Assembly (NCBI GenBank): GCA_028869325.1
Contig: JAGWST010000369.1
Coordinates: 1 to 8,415, forward strand
Direction: 5' to 3'
Source: a bacterium
Lineage (GTDB): Bacteria; Vulcanimicrobiota; Vulcanimicrobiia; Vulcanimicrobiales; SCRA01
DNA length: 8,415 nucleotides
The stretch's first letter is position 1; the number at the start of each line of letters is the position of its first letter. Positions 3,875 to 8,415 of this stretch are shown piece by piece. The notes beneath the pieces were generated by a model. The model did no database searches. It was given only the letters and a program-made list of their open reading frames with translations, and had not been told where the DNA came from. Position numbers and translations under genes: made by a program.

Positions 3875-5320
3875 ATGCAGTGGCTTGAGGAGCGTACCGG
3901 TTTCCTCACTCTCATCAAGAACTTGCTGACCGAGGACGTCCCCGGAGGCGCGAGCTACTGGTACGTCTTTGGCAGCGCGACGATCATCGCGCTGGCGGTC
4001 CAGATCGTCACCGGCATCTTTCTGACCTTCTACTATGCCCCGTCCGCGGCGACGGCGTGGGAGTCGACCAAGTTCATCTACGAGAAGGTCACCTTCGGCC
4101 AGTTCGTGATCAGCCTGCACTACTGGGGCGCCTCGGTCATGATCGCCTTGATGGCACTCCATCTGCTCCAAGTGCTGGTCTGGGGCGCCTACAAGCGGCC
4201 GCGCGAGATCATGTGGGTGATCGGCGTGACCCTCTTCTTGCTGACGCTCGTTCTGGGACTCACCGGCTACCTCTTGCCGTGGGACCTCAACGCCTACTTC
4301 GCCTCGCAGGTGGCGATCAACATCACGGGCAGCGCGCCGATCCTGGGCGAGTGGATCAAGAGCTTCTTGCAGGACGGCCCGACGATGGGCACGCTTACCA
4401 TTAACCGCTTCTTCGGGATACATGTGTGGCTGGTGCCCGCGCTGCTGGTGATGCTGGCCGGCGCCCACCTGTTCGTCTTTCGTCATAACGGCGCGGCAGG
4501 TCCGCCAGCCGATCGGCCGCCCACGGGCAAGCCCGGACGTTTCTGGCCGAACCAGCTCTTCATGGATACCGTCGTCTCGTTCATCGCCTTCGCGGTCATG
4601 GTCGTGCTCGCGATCGCGGCGCCGCCGGAGCTGCTGAACAAGGCCGACCCGAACAACTCGACCTTCGTGCCCTCCCCGGCGTGGTACTTCCTCTCTCTCT
4701 ACGGTATCCTTCGGCTCGCTCCGCCGAGCTTGGAAGTGGTCGCGACGATCGTCATCCCGACGCTCTTCCTGCTGCTCTTGCTGCTGCTTCCCTGGATCGA
4801 CCGCAATCCGCGGCGCGCGCTCGCGCGACGCCCGTACCTGCTGGCTATCACCGCGGTCGTCGTCGTGGTCGTCGTCGGGACGGGGATCTTCGGCCAAAAC
4901 GCGATCAACGCCGCCGCCCTAGAGAGCGGCGGCAACGTCGGCGTCTGCTCGGTCGCCTGCGGCTCGGAGACGCAACTTGCCGCCGGTGCCGCCAATCCGC
5001 TGCTCGCGGGCAAGACGACCTACCTTCAAAAATGCGCCGCCTGTCACCAGGCCAGCGGAGCGGGCCTGCCGGGAGCGTTTCCACCGCTGGCCGGCAACGC
5101 CGCCGTGACGGGCGATGAACAGGCCGTGATCGCGACGGTGCTCAACGGCAAGACGGGGCCGCTGACGGTGGGTGGCAAGACGTTCAACGGCGCGATGCCG
5201 GCGTGGAAGGGGCAGCTCACCAATGCGCAGATCGCGCAGGTGATTACCTATGTCCGCAACGATTGGGGCAACAAGGCGAGCGCCGTGACCGAAGCCGAGG
5301 TCGCCGCTCAAGCGAAGTAG
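3875..5320 (+). CDS. qcrB: Fused cytochrome b - cytochrome c subunit of the quinol oxidoreductase
   Basis: This 481-aa protein holds the quinone sites and b haems of a bc complex plus its own c-type haem. Seven helices are visible: about 31-54, 78-104, 112-134, 181-203, 231-249, 287-305 and 321-339. Together they cover both the cytochrome b6 and subunit IV parts. Haem b ligands are His82/His96 and His183/His198; the second pair has 14 residues between, as in b6f and Firmicutes complexes (13 in mitochondrial-type bc1). The Qo-loop motif, normally PEWY, is PAWY (268-271). After helix 7 come a short linker with Cys358 and Cys362 and a mono-haem cytochrome c domain with CAACH (387-391) and likely Met441 ligand (GAMPAW). 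An odd helix number places that domain outside, beside the Rieske head. Family proteins usually split these parts into two or three subunits. Identity is secure; the quinone is probably menaquinone (inference). Confidence 0.96.
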   Translation: MQWLEERTGFLTLIKNLLTEDVPGGASYWYVFGSATIIALAVQIVTGIFLTFYYAPSAATAWESTKFIYEKVTFGQFVISLHYWGASVMIALMALHLLQVLVWGAYKRPREIMWVIGVTLFLLTLVLGLTGYLLPWDLNAYFASQVAINITGSAPILGEWIKSFLQDGPTMGTLTINRFFGIHVWLVPALLVMLAGAHLFVFRHNGAAGPPADRPPTGKPGRFWPNQLFMDTVVSFIAFAVMVVLAIAAPPELLNKADPNNSTFVPSPAWYFLSLYGILRLAPPSLEVVATIVIPTLFLLLLLLLPWIDRNPRRALARRPYLLAITAVVVVVVVGTGIFGQNAINAAALESGGNVGVCSVACGSETQLAAGAANPLLAGKTTYLQKCAACHQASGAGLPGAFPPLAGNAAVTGDEQAVIATVLNGKTGPLTVGGKTFNGAMPAWKGQLTNAQIAQVITYVRNDWGNKASAVTEAEVAAQAK

Positions 5321-5324
5321 CGTG

Positions 5325-5345
5325 CAGCGTCAGCGCGCGACGCTG
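5325..5345. terminator. Hairpin between convergent genes, possible bidirectional terminator
   Basis: CAGCGTC (5325-5331) and GACGCTG (5339-5345) form a perfect 7-bp stem with a 7-base loop. It begins five bases after the stop codon of the cytochrome b/c gene and overlaps the TGA (5332-5330) of the convergent threonine aldolase gene. No T-run follows on either strand, so it is not a classic intrinsic terminator. Its position makes a shared 3'-end or stability structure likely. Confidence 0.4.
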
Positions 5346-6370
5346 GCGACGCCCGCGATCTCGATGAAACGCTCGACGTCCTCGGGGCGCGTGTCGAAGG
5401 CGGTCACCAGCCGCACCAACCTCGAGTCTGGGCCGCCGCGCCGGTGGAAGACGGCGCCGGCCTCCTGCAGGCGGCGAATCGCGGGCTCGGGCATCTCCAC
5501 GTGCACGATGTTGGCCTCTGCCGGATAGCGCAGCGAGAAGCCGGGAAGGGCGCGCAGGCCGCCGGCCAGCCGCGCCGCCTGCCGGTTAGCATGGCGGGCG
5601 TTGCGCAGCCAGAGGTCGCCGGTGAGATACGCCTCGAGCTGCGCGGCGAGAAAGCGCTGTTTGGAGAAGAGGTGTCCGGCGCGCTTGCGCCGGTAGGGCA
5701 GCTCGCTCCCGCGCGCCGGCTCGAAGAAGACCACGGCCTCAGCTCCCATCGCACCGTTCTTCGTCGCCCCGAAGGAGAGCACGTCAACGCCCACCCGCCA
5801 GGTGATCTCCGCTGGCGAGAGGCCGAGCGCGGCGACGGCGTTGGCGAAGCGCGCTCCATCCATGTGGAGCGAGAGCCCGTTGCGATGCGCGATCTCGGCG
5901 ATGGCGCGAATCTCCGCCGGCGAGTAGAGGGTGCCGGCCTCGCTGGCCTGCGTGATGCTGACGGCCGCCACCGGCACGCCGCCGGATGAGCCGACGCCTG
6001 CCTCGGCGATGGCACGCTGCAGTGTCGCCGCCGCGATCTTGCCGTCTTCGCCCGGCAGCGTGAGCAGCTTGGCCCCGCCGGTGTAGAACTCGGGTGCGCC
6101 GCACTCACCGTCTTGGATGTGCGCCTTCGCGTGGCAGAAGATGGCGCTGTGGGGGGGCGTCAGCGCGGCCAAGGCCAGCGCGTTCGCCGCCGTGCCCGTG
6201 CCGACGGGGAAGGCCGCGACCTTACGCTCGAAGATCGCGTCGAAGCGTGCCGTCATGCGCGTGGTCACGGGATCATCGCCGTACGACGACAGCGACCCCT
6301 CGTTCGCGGCGACGATCGCCGCTAGGATCTCCGGGGCCGCGCCGACGACGTTGTCGCTGGCAAAGTTCAT
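5330..6370 (-). CDS. ltaE: Low-specificity threonine aldolase (PLP-dependent)
   Basis: This 346-aa cytoplasmic fold-type I PLP enzyme should cleave L-threonine or L-allo-threonine to glycine and acetaldehyde, or act on related beta-hydroxy amino acids. Length is normal for the family. The opening FASDNVVGAAPEI and SSYGDDPVT match the family N-terminus. His84 in CHAKAHIQDGECGAPE is in the position of the ring-stacking histidine. SITQASEAGTLYSP and HMDGARFANAVAAL (Asp171, Arg174) follow, and SFGATKNG carries the Schiff-base lysine, Lys204. No key residue is missing. The ATG at 6370 overlaps the stop of the upstream LOG gene as ATGA, so the two are cotranscribed and probably coupled. A run of seven C residues on the coding strand (6157-6151) lies inside the gene and the frame is intact. 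Family secure; stereospecificity not determinable. Confidence 0.94.
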   Translation of the reverse strand: MNFASDNVVGAAPEILAAIVAANEGSLSSYGDDPVTTRMTARFDAIFERKVAAFPVGTGTAANALALAALTPPHSAIFCHAKAHIQDGECGAPEFYTGGAKLLTLPGEDGKIAAATLQRAIAEAGVGSSGGVPVAAVSITQASEAGTLYSPAEIRAIAEIAHRNGLSLHMDGARFANAVAALGLSPAEITWRVGVDVLSFGATKNGAMGAEAVVFFEPARGSELPYRRKRAGHLFSKQRFLAAQLEAYLTGDLWLRNARHANRQAARLAGGLRALPGFSLRYPAEANIVHVEMPEPAIRRLQEAGAVFHRRGGPDSRLVRLVTAFDTRPEDVERFIEIAGVASVAR

Positions 6371-6957
6371 CGTTCCGGGCGCTCCAGGGCGGAGGACGGC
6401 ACGGGCGGCGGCGTCAGCGGGAGGTGCTCCAAGTAGTCGAGCAGCCCGTGGGGATCGCTGGTCCGCCGCACGAGCGCGGCGAACGGCCCCGGCACGAAGC
6501 CTTCGGCGACGGCGCGCTCCACCATGCTGACGAGCGGGCTGAAGTAGTCGTCCACGTCCAGTAGCGCGATGGGCTTGTTGTGCAGGCCGATCTGGGCCCA
6601 GGTGATGATCTCGAAGAGCTCGTCGTAGGTGCCGTAGCCGCCGGGAAGGGCGACGAAGGCGTCGGCGAGATCGGCCATCCGCGCCTTGCGCTCGTGCATG
6701 CTGGCGACCTCGTGCAGCTCGGTGAGTCCGCGGAGCGGCACCTCACGCTCGAAGAGCCCTCTGGGCAGCACGCCGATCACGCGGGCGCCGGAAGCCAGCG
6801 CCGCGTCGGCGAGAATCCCCATCAGGCCGCGGCTGCCGCCGCCGTAGATCAACTCGTGGCCGCGCTCCGCGAGCGCACGCCCAAAGGCGCGGGCCGATTC
6901 GGCATAGACCTCGCGCGCCCCGGGACTCGATCCACAGAAGACGCAGATTCGCCGCAC
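6367..6957 (-). CDS. LOG-family nucleotide 5'-monophosphate phosphoribohydrolase (TIGR00730)
   Basis: This 196-aa Rossmann-like protein belongs to the LOG/lysine-decarboxylase-like family. Members release the base from N6-modified AMP (cytokinin riboside monophosphates) or from purine/pyrimidine 5'-monophosphates. Visible motifs are RRICVFCGSSPG at the start, GGGSRGLMG (39-47), MHERK with Arg90, and PGGYGTYDELFE (105-116) with catalytic Glu113. Together these define the family and the active site is complete. The frame is open well upstream, but homology begins at GTG 6957 (VRRICVFCGSS), giving the usual length; earlier starts would run into the divergent regulator gene. The Shine-Dalgarno sequence is weak. 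The stop overlaps the threonine aldolase start. Bacterial members are often annotated 'cytokinin riboside phosphoribohydrolase', though many act on ordinary nucleotides. Old 'lysine decarboxylase' labels are wrong for this family. Confidence 0.93.
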   Translation of the reverse strand: MRRICVFCGSSPGAREVYAESARAFGRALAERGHELIYGGGSRGLMGILADAALASGARVIGVLPRGLFEREVPLRGLTELHEVASMHERKARMADLADAFVALPGGYGTYDELFEIITWAQIGLHNKPIALLDVDDYFSPLVSMVERAVAEGFVPGPFAALVRRTSDPHGLLDYLEHLPLTPPPVPSSALERPER

Positions 6958-7032
6958 GCTACCGCATTCTCGCAGCTTCGTAGGCGACCTCTCGGCGGGG
7001 CAACATCCGAGCCGGATCGAAGCTCGTGGTCC
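6958..7032. promoter_or_regulatory. Divergent control region with inverted repeat, LOG-ltaE versus MocR regulator
   Basis: These 75 bases separate the minus-strand LOG-ltaE pair from the plus-strand regulator. AGCTTCG (6974-6980) is repeated inverted as CGAAGCT (7018-7024) with 37 bases between. MocR-type regulators commonly bind between themselves and a divergent target, often at repeated half-sites, so this is a candidate operator. The repeat is short and may be chance. No clear -35/-10 elements were found by eye. Confidence 0.4.
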
Positions 7033-8415
7033 GTGCGCACCACCGCCTTGCTGATCCCGCTCGATCGCGCTGCAGCCACCCCGCTGCACCGCCAGGTCTA
7101 CCGCGGTCTGCGCGAGGCGATTCTGGCCGGACGGCTCCTGCCGGGTCAAGCGGTTCCCTCCACGCGCGCGCTGGCGGCGGAGATGGAGCTCTCACGCAAT
7201 ACGGTGCAGGCGGCCTTCGACCAACTCATCTCGGAGGGCTATCTCGAGGGCCGCGTCGGTGCCGGGACACGCGTGGCTGCCACCCTCCCCGCGGAGTTGC
7301 TGGCGCGCCGGCGTGCGCCGCCATCCCCGGCCCAGCCGCGCGCGCCGAGGCTGTCACGGCGCGGTATGGCGATGGCCCAGAGCGCAGCCCCGAGCATCGG
7401 CGCCGCCTTGTCAGGCCGCGCCTTCCATCCCGGCATACCCGCCGTCGATGCCTTTCCGTTCGACGTCTGGTCGCGGTACGTCGCGCGACGCCTGCGCGGC
7501 TGCGACGGCAGGCTCGCAGGCTACGGCGATCCGGCGGGCGAGCCCTCGCTGCGCGAGAGCATCGCGCTGCATCTGCGCACCACGCGCGCCGTCGCCTGTG
7601 AGAGCGCACAGGTGATCGTCACCGAGGGCACGCAGCAGACGCTCGACTTGATCGCACGCGCCGTCTTCGATGAGGGCGACGCACTCTGGGTCGAGGATCC
7701 GGGCTATCCCGGCGCCCGCGCGGCGTTCGGCTCTGCGGGCCTGAAGCTGGTGGCGGTGCCGATCGACGCGTACGGGATCGATGTCGCCGCGGGCAGACGC
7801 CGGTCGCCGCGGGCGAGTGGCGTCTACGTCACGCCCTCGCACCAATACCCGCTGGGCGGAGTGCAGAGCCTGGCGCGGCGCCTGGAGCTCCTAGCCTGGG
7901 CGCGCGAGTCGGACGCGTGGGTGATCGAGGACGACTACGACAGCGAGTTCCGCTTTGGCGGCCATCCGCTGGCCTCGTTGCAAGGCCTGGACGAAGATGG
8001 GCGCGTGCTGTACGTGGGAACCTTCAGCAAGGTGCTCTTCCCCGCGCTGCGGCTGGGCTATGTGATCGTGCCGCCGGCCTACGCGGAGACCTTCGCGCGT
8101 GCCCGCGCGGCCACCGCGCGGTGCGCCGCGGCACCCGTGCAGGCGGCACTCGCCGATTTCATGCGCGACGGTCTCTTTGCCGCCCACCTGCGCCGTATGC
8201 GGAGCATCTACACGGAGCGCCGTGCCTGTTTTCTCGAGGAGCTCGACCGCCGTCTGCGCGGCATCGCGGAGCCGCGCGACTCCGGCACCGGACTGCACGT
8301 GACGTGCATGCTGAGCGAAGATGTGGACGACTGCCTACTCGCCAGGCGCGCGCGCGAGGCCGGCGTCGATGCGCCCCCGCTGCGGAACTACGCGATCGAG
8401 CCGCAACCGCGAGGC
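7033..8415 (+). CDS. MocR/PdxR-type GntR transcription regulator with aminotransferase-like domain (3' end missing)
   Basis: The frame stays open for 461 codons to the window edge. Residues 1 to about 75 are a GntR winged helix-turn-helix: TPLHRQVYRGLREAILAGRL, PGQAVPSTRALAAEM and SRNTVQAAFDQLISEGYLEG. A linker of about 50 residues, rich in Arg, Pro and Ala, leads to a class I aminotransferase-like domain with YGDPAGEPSLRESIA, VTEGTQQTLDLIAR, TPSHQYPLG (267-275), IEDDYDSEFRF (298-308) and the PLP lysine Lys333 in GTFSKVLFPALRLGY. Such regulators use PLP or its adducts as effector and control PLP synthesis, GABA, taurine or other amine metabolism; the subtype is not decidable here. GTG 7033 matches the family N-terminus; its Shine-Dalgarno sequence is poor. 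Probably a few dozen C-terminal residues are cut off. It is divergent from LOG-ltaE, a likely target. Confidence 0.93.
   Translation, partial: MRTTALLIPLDRAAATPLHRQVYRGLREAILAGRLLPGQAVPSTRALAAEMELSRNTVQAAFDQLISEGYLEGRVGAGTRVAATLPAELLARRRAPPSPAQPRAPRLSRRGMAMAQSAAPSIGAALSGRAFHPGIPAVDAFPFDVWSRYVARRLRGCDGRLAGYGDPAGEPSLRESIALHLRTTRAVACESAQVIVTEGTQQTLDLIARAVFDEGDALWVEDPGYPGARAAFGSAGLKLVAVPIDAYGIDVAAGRRRSPRASGVYVTPSHQYPLGGVQSLARRLELLAWARESDAWVIEDDYDSEFRFGGHPLASLQGLDEDGRVLYVGTFSKVLFPALRLGYVIVPPAYAETFARARAATARCAAAPVQAALADFMRDGLFAAHLRRMRSIYTERRACFLEELDRRLRGIAEPRDSGTGLHVTCMLSEDVDDCLLARRAREAGVDAPPLRNYAIEPQPRG

Noticed and set aside
3106..3918. Minus-strand open frame opposite the Rieske gene
   Set aside because: Arg/Leu/Glu-rich shadow translation with no recognisable motif; it would span the divergent promoter region and the Rieske ribosome binding site.
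4764..4878. Trinucleotide repeats (CTG/CTC and GTC/GTG runs) in the cytochrome b gene
   Set aside because: They encode Leu and Val runs of the last two membrane helices. This is ordinary codon bias in hydrophobic segments.
3824..4897. Long minus-strand open frame (357 codons) antisense to the cytochrome b gene
   Set aside because: The translation is a run of Arg/Asp/Glu/Gln-rich low-complexity sequence without domains, as expected from the complement of GC-rich membrane-protein codons. The plus-strand gene has unambiguous haem motifs.
6151..6157. Run of seven G (C on the coding strand) inside the threonine aldolase gene as a slippage or programmed frameshift site
   Set aside because: The family alignment continues in one frame across it (LTPPHSAIF) and no alternative product is evident; a single short run is weak evidence.
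6958..7149. Longer N-terminus for the LOG protein by reading the open frame upstream
   Set aside because: The extra residues have no family similarity and would overlap the helix-turn-helix coding region of the divergent regulator. GTG 6957 matches the family start.
1..8415. CRISPR arrays, tRNA or rRNA genes, insertion sequences, phage genes
   Set aside because: No regularly spaced repeats, no cloverleaf-like segments with recognisable TTC-arm consensus, and no transposase, integrase or terminal inverted repeats were seen on either strand.

Overview
The window is GC-rich bacterial chromosomal DNA with strong G/C bias at third codon positions, closely packed genes and short one- to three-gene units. 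No RNA gene, CRISPR array, insertion sequence or phage gene was seen, and no interval without a gene exceeds about 155 bases. The lineage cannot be fixed from the sequence. The menaquinol-type cytochrome b, the full-length cytochrome b/cytochrome c fusion and the base composition would fit a deep-branching, largely uncultured aerobic phylum such as Eremiobacterota, Dormibacterota or Chloroflexota. That placement is inference only.

Left part (1-3102): the 3' end of a short-chain dehydrogenase on +, cut at its catalytic lysine, meets a run of five minus-strand genes. In transcription order these are a VOC metalloenzyme, a 10-TM EamA/DMT exporter (GTGA overlap with the VOC gene), a 75-aa protein of unknown function, a Tat-exported TlpA-like thiol-disulfide protein, and a 96-aa secreted two-cysteine protein. 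The last two genes have unusual symmetry around their start sites: a perfect 22-bp palindrome centred at the tlpA-like start codon, and two tandem stem-loops directly before the Shine-Dalgarno sequence of the secreted protein.

Centre (3190-5320): a two-gene quinol:cytochrome c oxidoreductase on +. The first gene is a Rieske protein with a Tat-type membrane anchor. The second is one polypeptide of 481 aa that joins a complete 7-TM cytochrome b (b6 plus subunit IV parts) to a mono-haem cytochrome c domain. The spacing of its haem ligands is of the b6f/Firmicutes type. The Qo-site PEWY motif reads PAWY, and by eye alignment the cysteine that holds the extra covalent haem in b6f and Bacillus is absent. 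This is the most interesting locus in the window.

Right part (5330-8415): a minus-strand pair with an ATGA overlap, a LOG-family nucleotide phosphoribohydrolase followed by a low-specificity threonine aldolase. Across a 75-bp divergent gap lies a MocR/PdxR-type regulator (GntR helix-turn-helix plus aminotransferase-like domain) that runs off the right edge. The layout suggests that the regulator controls the divergent pair, itself, or both. No wholly novel multigene system is evident; the best candidates are the two-gene bc complex and the structured leaders.
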